This document shows, one piece after another, positions 25,519-32,336 of a DNA stretch of 32,336 nt; position 1 is the first letter of the stretch; every line of letters starts with the position of its first letter. The stretch lies in contig SVCS01000014.1 in the NCBI GenBank assembly GCA_015058205.1, forward strand, positions 1 to 32,336, in the 5' to 3' direction. Position numbers and translations under genes: made by a program. The notes beneath the pieces are model-generated. The model was not told the origin of the DNA. It was given only the letters and a program-made list of their open reading frames with translations, and made no database searches. The DNA is from Clostridiales bacterium (GTDB lineage Bacteria > Bacillota > Clostridia > Peptostreptococcales > Anaerovoracaceae).

Positions 25519-28500
25519 TTGTCTGACAAGTATAATGAAACAAACGATGATTTCTTCGCAAAGTTCGATGAAATAGCTGATAAGAAAAACAAGATTTCTG
25601 AAACCGATACATACAGTGCTGATGCTGCTGATGCAGAATACTCTTATGGTTCTGCTTCCAGCTATCGCTCTGATAAGAAAACATCCGGTTCTGATAAGGC
25701 TGCAACCAAGAGACAGCGCAGAAGCGATAAGAATAAAGGTGCTAAGGCAAAAAGCACTAAGGTCAAAAGCGCTAAACCAAAGAAGGCTGCGGCGTCAAAA
25801 GCCAAAAAGAATTTTTCCAACGCCAAGGCCAAAGCAATTGCCACATCTTCAAAGTTCGGAGGCAGCGCATCCGGACAGACGAAGCGCAAACCTATGAAGA
25901 AAGATAGTCCTGGCATGGCGATTCTCAAAACCGTAATTACAATTGCTCTCATTGCAGTCTTTGCAGTGGGTGTTTATGTCGGCATCATCTTCCTTAAGGC
26001 ACCTGCCATCAATACGGATGATATTTATTCACAGATCAGCCAGCGTTCCATCATGTATGATACCGACGGCAATGAAATCGAGAGTCTCTACTTCTCCGAC
26101 GGCAACCGAACCGTTATCAAGTATAAGGACATTCCTGAAAACATGGTCAATGCTGTCATTGCCATCGAGGACCATAAGTTCTGGACGCACAATGGATTCA
26201 ACTTTATCCGTATGATCGGTGCTGTGAAAGAAAGTCTCTTCGGCGGAGGTGAAGTCAGTGGTACTTCCACTGTAACACAGCAGCTGGCCAGAAACGTATA
26301 TCTGTCAGAGATCAAGAGCCAACGTACCCTCTCACGTAAGATTACGGAGATGTACTGCACCATTGTGCTCGAAAAGGATCTGTCCAAGGAACAGATCATG
26401 GAGGCTTACCTCAATACCATCTATCTCGGGTTCAACTCTTATGGTGTAGAAGCTGCTGCGGAATCATATTTCTCCAAAAAAGCAAGTGAACTGAATCTTG
26501 AACAGTGTGCTGCTTTAGCGGCCCTGCCGCAGTCACCTGACGTGTACGCCCTGGTTTATTCAGATTACTACAATACGCAGACTTCACTGCCTAAAATCAA
26601 AAAGACTTCAACTGTCACCTATCTCTACAACGGAGATCTGACAAAAGACAGAAGAGAATATATCCTGAACAATATGTGCAGCAATGGCTCCATCACCGAG
26701 CAGGAACGTGATGAAGCTTTGGGTCATGATATCAAGGATGAAATTAAAATCGGAGCGGCTGCTGATGCAAGCAAGACTTCATACTTTACAGACTATGCAC
26801 TCGAGCAGCTGATCGACGATATCATGGAAGAGTACGGCGTATCCGAAAATGATGCCGAGAACATGGTTTACACCAAGGGTCTCAAGATCTACACTTCCAT
26901 GGATTCCAAGATTCAGGGAATCATGGAGGAGGAATTTGCTGATGACGATAACTTCACTAGCATTTCCTACACAAGAACCAATGAGGACAACAACCTCATA
27001 AGTGAGAACGGCGTCGTCCTTGCGTACGCTTACTCAAATTACATTCAGGATGAAAGCTTCACCCTCTCACCAGACGAGTACCAGATGAATTCTGATGGAA
27101 GCATGACGATACTCAAAGACAAGAGGCTGAATTTCTATGAAACAACTTCCTCAACAGGCGATGATATCAGTGTTGAGTTCAAGAGTATGTACAAGAAGGA
27201 AGACGACGGAAAGTTCTACTTTATTGAAAGCGGTGCTCTTTCTATTCCTGCTGAATACAAGACTCTCGATAGCAACGGAAACTGTATTGTTTCAGCCCAG
27301 TTCTTTACAGACTATCCTGAATTCTTCAAGAAAACAGATAGTGGCATGAAAGTATCGGAAGACAACTTTACACTTAAGCAGAAAATCCGTCAGCCTCAGG
27401 CTGCTGCAGTCATTATCGAAAATAAAACTGGTGAAGTCAAAGGCATGATGGGAGGCCGCGGTGCTACTGGCAAACAGCTATACAACAGAGCTGTTAACCC
27501 TCGTCAGCCTGGTTCCTCCATCAAGCCGATTGCAGTGTATGGTCCTGCTCTTCAGATGAGTTATGAATATCAGAAAGCAAACAAGAGACTTAGCCTGGAT
27601 ACCAGTGAGGGATCTGATTGGGGTAAATATGTAACTGCCGGAAGCGTCATCAACGACTCCGTCACCAAGGATGGAAACGGCAAAGTCTGGCCGAAGAACG
27701 ATGATGGCGGATACCACGGCCCTACTACGGTCAGAGAAGCACTCCAGCAGTCTCTGAACGTATGCTCCTATAAGATATTCCAGCAGATCGACCGCAACGA
27801 AGGCGCAGACTACTGTTTGGATATGCTTAAGAAAGTCGGCATTACAACCCTCAATGATGAAAGTGACTGCAACCCGGCTGCAATCTCTCTCGGTGGTCTG
27901 ACTTATGGTCTGACCCCTCTTGAAGAGGCTGCTGCATATGAGACTTTCGTAAACGGAGGCGTATATAAGACACCGATTTTCTACACTAAAGTGCTTGACT
28001 CAAACAACAATATACTCTTCGAAAAGCAGGCAGAAGAGACCCAGGTATATGATCCGGGCGTAGCATGGATCATGACGGATGTTCTTCATACTGTTGTTAC
28101 CAAGGGTATCGGCCGCAGCGCATACATCAACTCACAGCCTGCCGGCGGTAAGACAGGTACAACAAGTAACATGTATGATATCTGGTTCTCCGGATTTACG
28201 CCATACTACTCTATGGCACTGTGGATGGGCAACGATATCAACATGTCAGTATCCAACTACTCCTATAAGGCTGCCGGATTCTGGGCTGCCATTATGGAAC
28301 GTGTCTGTGCGGATCTTCCGAGGGCCAGCTTCTCAGAGAAGCCTTCAAACGTAACACAGGTAAACGGCGAATACTATACGGAAGGCACTTACTCTAAGGT
28401 TGCAAAGAAGAAGACAAAGACGAAGAAGAGCAAGGAGGAAACGCAATCATCGTCATCGACGCCTGTAACGCTGCCGCCTGCAACACAGGGCACTACAGCA

Positions 28501-28590
28501 ACTCCTGTTACAGAGCCTGATACGACACCAACACCGGATCCTCCAACAGATCCTCCAACAGATCCTCCAACAGATCCTCCAACACCATAA
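25519..28590 (+). CDS. Bifunctional class A penicillin-binding protein
   Basis: The protein polymerises and cross-links peptidoglycan at the outer face of the membrane. A highly basic, Lys/Ala/Ser-rich cytoplasmic tail (about 1-130) precedes one transmembrane helix (about 133-158). The GT51 glycosyltransferase domain follows, with catalytic E217 in EDHKFWTHNG and GTSTVTQQLARN (248-259). The transpeptidase domain has S666-S-I-K669, S745-L-N747 and K878-TGTT. The C-terminus is a Ser/Thr/Pro-rich tail ending in four DPPT repeats, which would reach into the wall. Translation appears to start at TTG (25519), since GGAGG lies 8 bases upstream and no ATG fits. At 1023 residues it is longer than many class A enzymes because of both tails. 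It is followed by maf after 10 bp. Confidence 0.96.
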   Translation: MSDKYNETNDDFFAKFDEIADKKNKISETDTYSADAADAEYSYGSASSYRSDKKTSGSDKAATKRQRRSDKNKGAKAKSTKVKSAKPKKAAASKAKKNFSNAKAKAIATSSKFGGSASGQTKRKPMKKDSPGMAILKTVITIALIAVFAVGVYVGIIFLKAPAINTDDIYSQISQRSIMYDTDGNEIESLYFSDGNRTVIKYKDIPENMVNAVIAIEDHKFWTHNGFNFIRMIGAVKESLFGGGEVSGTSTVTQQLARNVYLSEIKSQRTLSRKITEMYCTIVLEKDLSKEQIMEAYLNTIYLGFNSYGVEAAAESYFSKKASELNLEQCAALAALPQSPDVYALVYSDYYNTQTSLPKIKKTSTVTYLYNGDLTKDRREYILNNMCSNGSITEQERDEALGHDIKDEIKIGAAADASKTSYFTDYALEQLIDDIMEEYGVSENDAENMVYTKGLKIYTSMDSKIQGIMEEEFADDDNFTSISYTRTNEDNNLISENGVVLAYAYSNYIQDESFTLSPDEYQMNSDGSMTILKDKRLNFYETTSSTGDDISVEFKSMYKKEDDGKFYFIESGALSIPAEYKTLDSNGNCIVSAQFFTDYPEFFKKTDSGMKVSEDNFTLKQKIRQPQAAAVIIENKTGEVKGMMGGRGATGKQLYNRAVNPRQPGSSIKPIAVYGPALQMSYEYQKANKRLSLDTSEGSDWGKYVTAGSVINDSVTKDGNGKVWPKNDDGGYHGPTTVREALQQSLNVCSYKIFQQIDRNEGADYCLDMLKKVGITTLNDESDCNPAAISLGGLTYGLTPLEEAAAYETFVNGGVYKTPIFYTKVLDSNNNILFEKQAEETQVYDPGVAWIMTDVLHTVVTKGIGRSAYINSQPAGGKTGTTSNMYDIWFSGFTPYYSMALWMGNDINMSVSNYSYKAAGFWAAIMERVCADLPRASFSEKPSNVTQVNGEYYTEGTYSKVAKKKTKTKKSKEETQSSSSTPVTLPPATQGTTATPVTEPDTTPTPDPPTDPPTDPPTDPPTP
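28537..28584 (+). repeat. 12-bp tandem repeat encoding DPPT units
   Basis: Four exact copies of GATCCTCCAACA lie in frame at the 3' end of the penicillin-binding protein gene. Identical copies at the DNA level suggest recent slippage expansion and probable length variation between strains. Confidence 0.95.
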
Positions 28591-28600
28591 GGTATACACA

Positions 28601-29281
28601 ATGATCATATTAGCATCTGCCTCACCGAGGCGCATAGAAATGTTACATAATGCCGGCTATGACCCAGTGGTCAAGCCGGCATCAATCATAGAAAAACTGC
28701 CCTTCGACATGAAGCCTGAAACTGCGACAATGTATTTGGCCATGACGAAGGCTTTTGCTGTTGCTGATGAAATCATTCCCGTTTCAGAAGACGGTGTGAC
28801 GGTCCGCGATCCGGTGCGTTTTTCCGTCAATCGCGACTGGCCGCCTGCCGGTGAAGATATCATCATCATCGCTGCTGATACCGTAGTTGTGCAGGACGGC
28901 AGCATAATCGGCAAGCCTTCTAATGAAAACGACGCATACGCCATTCTGAGCCGTCTCAGAGGCACATCACATCATGTGGTAACCGGTTGCTGTGTATGCC
29001 GCATCTCCTACTATGGACAGATGAAGCTTGAAAATGCGGGACAGTATGAGCTTACCGACGGCGTGAGACATACCAGTTGTTTTTATGAGGATTCTGAAGT
29101 CTTCTTTAAATCCTATTCCAACGAAGAGCTTAAGGCCTATGTAAAAACAGATGAACCTTATGATAAGGCCGGCGGATATGCTATCCAGGGAACATTCAGT
29201 AAGTATATTGACCATATTGAGGGCGATTACGACAATGTCGTCGGTCTCCCCCTCACCCACCTTAAGCAGTACATTGACTGA
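28601..29281 (+). CDS. maf: Maf family nucleoside triphosphate pyrophosphatase
   Basis: Maf proteins hydrolyse non-canonical or specific nucleoside triphosphates to monophosphates and have been linked to septum formation. The 226-residue product has the signature SASPRR (6-11), the catalytic base D93 in IIAADTVVV, the SRLRGTSHHVVTG segment and the YDKAGGYAIQG motif (187-197). It is longer than the usual 190-200 residues because of an insertion at about 58-83, before the catalytic strand, and a smaller one near 137-155. It starts 10 bp after the penicillin-binding protein gene and is probably co-transcribed with it, consistent with a cell-division or wall context. Confidence 0.95.
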   Translation: MIILASASPRRIEMLHNAGYDPVVKPASIIEKLPFDMKPETATMYLAMTKAFAVADEIIPVSEDGVTVRDPVRFSVNRDWPPAGEDIIIIAADTVVVQDGSIIGKPSNENDAYAILSRLRGTSHHVVTGCCVCRISYYGQMKLENAGQYELTDGVRHTSCFYEDSEVFFKSYSNEELKAYVKTDEPYDKAGGYAIQGTFSKYIDHIEGDYDNVVGLPLTHLKQYID

Positions 29282-29301
29282 CAGCATTTCAAACTGTCAG
29301 T
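29277..29301 (+). other. Hairpin at the maf-ald junction
   Basis: A perfect 8-bp inverted repeat ACTGACAG/CTGTCAGT with a 9-nt loop overlaps the maf stop codon. There is no T-run after it, so it is not a clear terminator; it may be an operator, a processing site or a weak attenuator before ald. Confidence 0.45.
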
Positions 29302-29326
29302 AGTATAGATAAAATGGAGGACTATA

Positions 29327-30499
29327 ATGAAATTCGGAATACTGAAGGATATCAAGAACGGTGAATTCCGTGTCATCGCTACTCCAACGGAAGTCGGCAT
29401 CCTCGTTGCTGACGGCAATGAAGTGTTCGTATGCAGCGGCGCAGGATTCAAAGCGGGTTTCGATGATGACGAATATGCAAAGGCAGGCGCAACTGTCGTA
29501 GCAGATAATGAAACCATCTGGAAAGAATGCGACTTTATTGCCAAAGTAAAGGAAATCGAGCCAAGTGAATATGACTACCTCAGAGAAGGTCAGATCATTT
29601 ACACCTGCATCCACCCTGCTGCCCATAAGGAAGAAGTTGATGTGCTGCTAGAGAAAAAAGTCATCGCATTCACTGCTGAAGATTCCCATAGATTCGGTTC
29701 TCCGAACTGTGAAGCTGCCGGTAAAGCAGGCGCATTCATGGGTCTCTGGTCAATGATGAGCACCAATGGCGGAAGCGGAAAATTCGCTTCAGGACTCGCT
29801 GGCGCACCTGGTGTTAGAGCAGTCGTCTGCGGATGCGGTATCGTCGGTAAAGCAGCGATCGAAGTGCTTGTCAACATAGGATGTCAGGTTACTGTTGCTG
29901 ACGTAAACGTAGGTGTCCTCCGTGATATCAGCAGCAAATACAACGGCAAAATCTCAACGATTATTTCAAACCGCGTCAATTTGCAGAACATCCTGCCATC
30001 GACGGATCTGGTTATCAACTGTGTCCGTTGGCCGAAGGATGCCAAAGATTTCATGATCGATCGCGCAATGGTTGCTTCCATGAAACGAGGTTCTGTAATC
30101 GTGGATATCAGCAATGACTATGGCTGTATTGAAACATTCCATGAAACGACGCATGAGAACCCAACCTATATCGAGGAAGGCGTTGTCCACTACTGTGTCA
30201 GCAATATCCCGGGAGCAATCGCCGGATCAACATCCGTTTCCTATGCAGCATCTGTGCTCCCACACTTCAGAAATATTATCAAGAATGGTGTTGCGGGAGC
30301 GTGTGTGAGAGACGGCTTCCTGAGAAGAAGTCTGACAGCATACCGCGGTTACCTCACCCACGAAGAGACAAGCGGCATTCAGAATCGCCCATGGGTACCT
30401 GCTGAAAAGATTCTCGGAATCGAAGATCAGAAGCTGGATCCGGCACCAAAACCAACGCTCACCAGATCAGACAACTTCTATCCTGAATACAGCAAATAA
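29327..30499 (+). CDS. ald: Alanine dehydrogenase/PNT-family oxidoreductase
   Basis: The family includes NAD-dependent alanine dehydrogenase, which interconverts alanine and pyruvate plus ammonia, and the transhydrogenase alpha subunit. The 390-residue protein keeps the N-terminal substrate-site residues R15, K75 (AKVKE) and H96 (YTCIHPA) at the positions used in alanine dehydrogenase. Its NAD loop is VVCGCGIVGKAA followed by TVADVN. The central linker (AEDSHRFGSPNCEAAGKAG) and the C-terminal third differ from textbook Ald. A related amino-acid dehydrogenase specificity is therefore possible. ATGGAGG precedes the ATG with good spacing. It lies 45 bp after maf and just before the palindromic element, whose central stem would end the transcript. 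Confidence 0.78.
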   Translation: MKFGILKDIKNGEFRVIATPTEVGILVADGNEVFVCSGAGFKAGFDDDEYAKAGATVVADNETIWKECDFIAKVKEIEPSEYDYLREGQIIYTCIHPAAHKEEVDVLLEKKVIAFTAEDSHRFGSPNCEAAGKAGAFMGLWSMMSTNGGSGKFASGLAGAPGVRAVVCGCGIVGKAAIEVLVNIGCQVTVADVNVGVLRDISSKYNGKISTIISNRVNLQNILPSTDLVINCVRWPKDAKDFMIDRAMVASMKRGSVIVDISNDYGCIETFHETTHENPTYIEEGVVHYCVSNIPGAIAGSTSVSYAASVLPHFRNIIKNGVAGACVRDGFLRRSLTAYRGYLTHEETSGIQNRPWVPAEKILGIEDQKLDPAPKPTLTRSDNFYPEYSK

Positions 30500-30513
30500 T
30501 CATTCTGCAAATT

Positions 30514-30733
30514 AACATTTATGTTTGATCCTGCTAGGAAGTACCACGGCTACGTCCTCGTCGCAGACAATCATAAATGTTCCATTCACAGAAAACACAA
30601 AACCCCAGACAAACTTGCGGCTTCACCGCTCAAACAGTGTCTGGGGTTTTTGTTTTCTAAGTTCATTTCACATATGATTGTACCTGCTTCTGCGGATATC
30701 GCCTTAGGCACTTCCTAGCAGGGTTAAACACAA
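30514..30733 (+). repeat. Long imperfect palindrome, element A
   Basis: About 220 nt folds around a centre near 30625. The outer helix pairs 30519-30545 with 30707-30733 and includes a perfect 13-bp core (CCTGCTAGGAAGT at 30530-30542 with 30710-30722). Middle helices pair 30563-30566 with 30684-30687, and 30568-30575 with 30673-30680. The inner helix is the terminator stem at 30591-30657. The apex has a small GCGG/CCGC stem. A local alternative hairpin (30514-30523 with 30572-30581) is also possible. The element is homologous to element B (30771-30968) in the opposite orientation. It has no credible coding content. Function is unknown: a structured RNA or a palindromic mobile repeat. Confidence 0.85.
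30591..30657 (+). terminator. Rho-independent terminator after ald, inside element A
   Basis: A stem of about 20 bp (GAAAACA plus AAAACCCCAGACA pairing with TGTCTGGGG and a T-rich strand, one bulged base) closes a 26-nt apical region and ends in a T-rich run. It would stop the plus-strand ald transcript. The strand symmetry allows some activity in both directions. Confidence 0.85.
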
Positions 30734-30770
30734 TGAATACTCAAGTTCCAGCATCTCTCTGCTCTTCTGT

Positions 30771-30968
30771 TGGATTGCTGGAGAGTGCCGCGGCTGTTTC
30801 CACAGGAGCGGTTGCAACTGCAGACGAAGTGAACAAATGAAACAGCGAAACGTCAGGCATGTTTGAGCAGCGTCTGCTGCAAGTTTGCCTGACGTTCTGT
30901 TTCATGTGAACGAGTCGTTGCAGTTGCCCGCGACGAGGACGAAAGCCGCAGCACTCTCCGGCAATCCA
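30771..30968 (-). repeat. Long imperfect palindrome, element B (inverted homologue of element A)
   Basis: The outer helix pairs 30771-30795 with 30944-30968: 23 Watson-Crick pairs, one G-U and one mismatch in 25. Inner helices pair 30814-30822 with 30919-30927, 30824-30827 with 30915-30918, 30837-30845 with 30897-30905, and 30849-30859 with 30886-30896. The apex is a GCAGC/GCTGC hairpin (30867-30880). Read on the minus strand it aligns with element A over nearly its full length. The two share CGTCCTCGTCGC, CAAACTTGC and GCTCAAACA. Unlike A it has no T-run after the inner stem, so it is not an obvious terminator. Flanking target-site duplications were not found. Confidence 0.85.
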
Positions 30969-30980
30969 GCAAATAAAAAG

Positions 30981-31008
30981 AAAGGATGCTGCAATTGCAG
31001 CATCCTTT
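30981..31008 (-). terminator. Rho-independent terminator after etfA
   Basis: A perfect 28-bp palindrome (AAAGGATGCTGCAA and its complement, no unpaired loop required) is followed on the minus strand by CTTTTTATTT. It lies 50 bp past the etfA stop codon and just before element B. Confidence 0.88.
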
Positions 31009-31058
31009 ATATTGTATTGAACTTTCAACTGATTTTATGGTGTATTTTTGTTGATCGT

Positions 31059-32336
31059 TTATTTAGTTGAAGCATCATACAGAGCCTCTGCGTTGTCCCA
31101 CTCAGCAATGATTTCTGGAACTACCTTGTACAGGTCGCCTACGATACCGTAGTCAGCAACGTCGAAGATAGGAGCATCTGAATCCTTGTTGATTGCAACG
31201 ATGCACTCTGAAGTCTGCATTCCTGCCAGATGCTGGATAGCGCCGGAGATACCGCAAGCGAAGTAGATCTTAGGCTTAACTGTTGTACCAGTCTGTCCAA
31301 CCTGGTGTGAGTGATCGATCCAGCCAGCATCTACTGCTGCACGGGATGAACCTACAACTCCGCCAACCTTGTCAGCGAACTTCTTGATGAGCTCGAATCC
31401 TGATGGATCGCCGAGTCCTCTTCCGCCTGAGCAGATGATGTCAGCGTCAGTCAGGGATACCATTTCCTTAGCGGACTTAACAACGTCCTTGATCTTGATG
31501 TTGATGTCGTCTTCTGAAACAGTAGTCTTAACTTCGATGATCTCACCAGTTGCGCCTTCAACCGGCTCTCTCTTCTGCATTACGCCAGGACGAACTGTTG
31601 ACATCTGAGGTCTAGTTCTCGGGCAGATGATAGTAGCCATCAGGTTACCACCGAATGCAGGACGAGTCTGCTTGATTCCAGTTGATGGGTCGTTAGGATC
31701 CAGTGTGGAAGTATCCAGAGTTGTGTTCTTCTTAGCATACTCGATGTAGCTTGATACCTTAACGTCCAGTCTTGTGCAATCTGCAGTCAGACCAGTGTTG
31801 CATCTTGCAGCGATTCTTGGAGCGAAGTCACGACCGATGTGAGTTGCGCCGTAGAGAACGATCTCAGGCTTGTACTCATCGATAGCTTCCTTCAGTGCAT
31901 AAGTGTATCCATCAGTTGTGTAGTGCTGCAGAACAGGGCTTGCAATCTTGTAAACCTTCTCTGCACCATACTTGAAGCACTCTGCAGCCAGAGGAGCGAT
32001 GTCTTCTTCTGATCCGATCAGAACTGCGCATACTTCTGTATCATCGCTGATTTCCTTAGCCAGTCTGTGGCCTTCGCCGATCAGCTCGAGCGCTACGTTC
32101 ATGAGTTTGCCGTCTCTCTGCTCAGCATATACCCAAACGTGCTTGTAATCGCCCAGGTCAGCCTGTACTTCAATCTTCTTTTCTTCGATAGCACCGAACC
32201 TACATGAAGTCAGACACTGATTACAGAAATCGCAGCTAGGTCCGATAGCAGCAACTTTTCCGAGCTTGTTGCCATCGTATGGTTCGAAATAAAATGCATC
32301 CTTAGGGCAGCTCTTGAAGCACTGTCCGCATCCAAT
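31059..32336 (-). CDS. etfA: Electron transfer flavoprotein alpha subunit with N-terminal ferredoxin domain (5' end missing)
   Basis: The frame is open to the window edge, so the start lies beyond 32336; 425 residues are present. The visible N-terminus carries two [4Fe-4S] motifs, [13 protein letters not shown] and [15 protein letters not shown]. They lead into the EtfA nucleotide-binding domain ([35 protein letters not shown]) and the C-terminal FAD domain ([55 protein letters not shown]). Ferredoxin-fused EtfA is known from bifurcating systems such as caffeyl-CoA reductase CarE and the Acetobacterium lactate dehydrogenase LctC. That makes electron bifurcation or confurcation with ferredoxin likely here. 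The ATG at 32102 is internal, not the start. EtfB and the partner dehydrogenase should lie just outside the window. Confidence 0.97.
   Translation of the reverse strand: MGCGQCFKSCPKDAFYFEPYDGNKLGKVAAIGPSCDFCNQCLTSCRFGAIEEKKIEVQADLGDYKHVWVYAEQRDGKLMNVALELIGEGHRLAKEISDDTEVCAVLIGSEEDIAPLAAECFKYGAEKVYKIASPVLQHYTTDGYTYALKEAIDEYKPEIVLYGATHIGRDFAPRIAARCNTGLTADCTRLDVKVSSYIEYAKKNTTLDTSTLDPNDPSTGIKQTRPAFGGNLMATIICPRTRPQMSTVRPGVMQKREPVEGATGEIIEVKTTVSEDDINIKIKDVVKSAKEMVSLTDADIICSGGRGLGDPSGFELIKKFADKVGGVVGSSRAAVDAGWIDHSHQVGQTGTTVKPKIYFACGISGAIQHLAGMQTSECIVAINKDSDAPIFDVADYGIVGDLYKVVPEIIAEWDNAEALYDASTK

Larger units (their letters stand above)
30500..31058. other. Convergent intergenic region filled with palindromes
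   Basis: This 559-bp gap between ald and etfA has no credible coding sequence. Its open frames are mirror images of the inverted repeats. From left to right it holds element A with its terminator, a short linker (30734-30765), element B, and the etfA terminator. Confidence 0.85.

Noticed and set aside
30733..30840. Small plus-strand frame (35 codons, Ala/Val-rich) and an opposing 95-codon minus-strand frame across element B
   Set aside because: No convincing ribosome binding site, and both run through the inverted repeat, whose conservation is explained by base pairing; the two frames are largely mirror images of each other.
30514..30968. Integron attC-like sites
   Set aside because: The palindromes are long and hairpin-forming, but the conserved RYYYAAC/GTTRRRY end boxes and associated cassette genes or integrase are absent.

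Overview
The window looks like chromosomal core DNA from an anaerobic Clostridia-type Firmicute, possibly near Anaerovoracaceae/Family XIII. That placement is inferred from gene content only. Pointers are strong AGGAGG ribosome binding sites, comEC followed by holA, an MgtE transporter, an NADH-linked NuoE/NuoF/flavoprotein complex, a ferredoxin-fused EtfA, and many iron-sulfur flavoenzymes. No phage, transposase, CRISPR array, rRNA or tRNA was seen.

Layout. (1) 1-1870: the 5' end of a glutamate dehydrogenase gene (minus) and mgtE (plus) diverge from two good promoters. (2) 1881-10935: a tightly packed minus-strand operon. In transcription order it encodes an E2-like acyltransferase fold, a MaoC hydratase, an acyl carrier protein, a metallo-beta-lactamase-fold hydrolase, a natural LuxE-LuxC fusion (acyl-protein synthetase plus acyl reductase), an acyl-adenylating ligase, an aldo/keto reductase with ferredoxin clusters, a LarA-like DUF2088 protein and a crotonase. 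No luciferase genes are present. The set suggests activation of a carboxylic acid, reduction to an aldehyde or alcohol, and possibly beta-oxidation-type chemistry, but the product is unknown. (3) 11005-16967: a NuoE-NuoF-(2Fe-2S/GltD/NuoG-like) operon, probably an electron-bifurcating NAD(P)H/ferredoxin complex. (4) 17009-25358: comEC, holA, an EamA transporter and three aromatic-pathway genes on the minus strand. One of these encodes chorismate synthase, chorismate mutase, shikimate dehydrogenase and shikimate kinase in one 861-residue chain. (5) 25472-30499: a class A penicillin-binding protein, a Maf pyrophosphatase and an alanine-dehydrogenase-family enzyme on the plus strand. (6) 30500-31058: a convergent gap with no credible gene. 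(7) 31059-32336: EtfA with an N-terminal ferredoxin domain, running off the window.

The most unusual non-coding signal is in the 30500-31058 gap. It holds two long imperfect palindromes of about 200-220 nt each. Aligned in opposite orientations, they are homologous: they share a conserved apical internal loop and a 12-nt block, while the flanking stems differ in sequence but keep their pairing. This is the signature of a structured RNA or a palindromic mobile repeat family, and I do not recognise it as a named family. The leading protein-level candidate for an undescribed system is the LuxE-LuxC/ACP operon.
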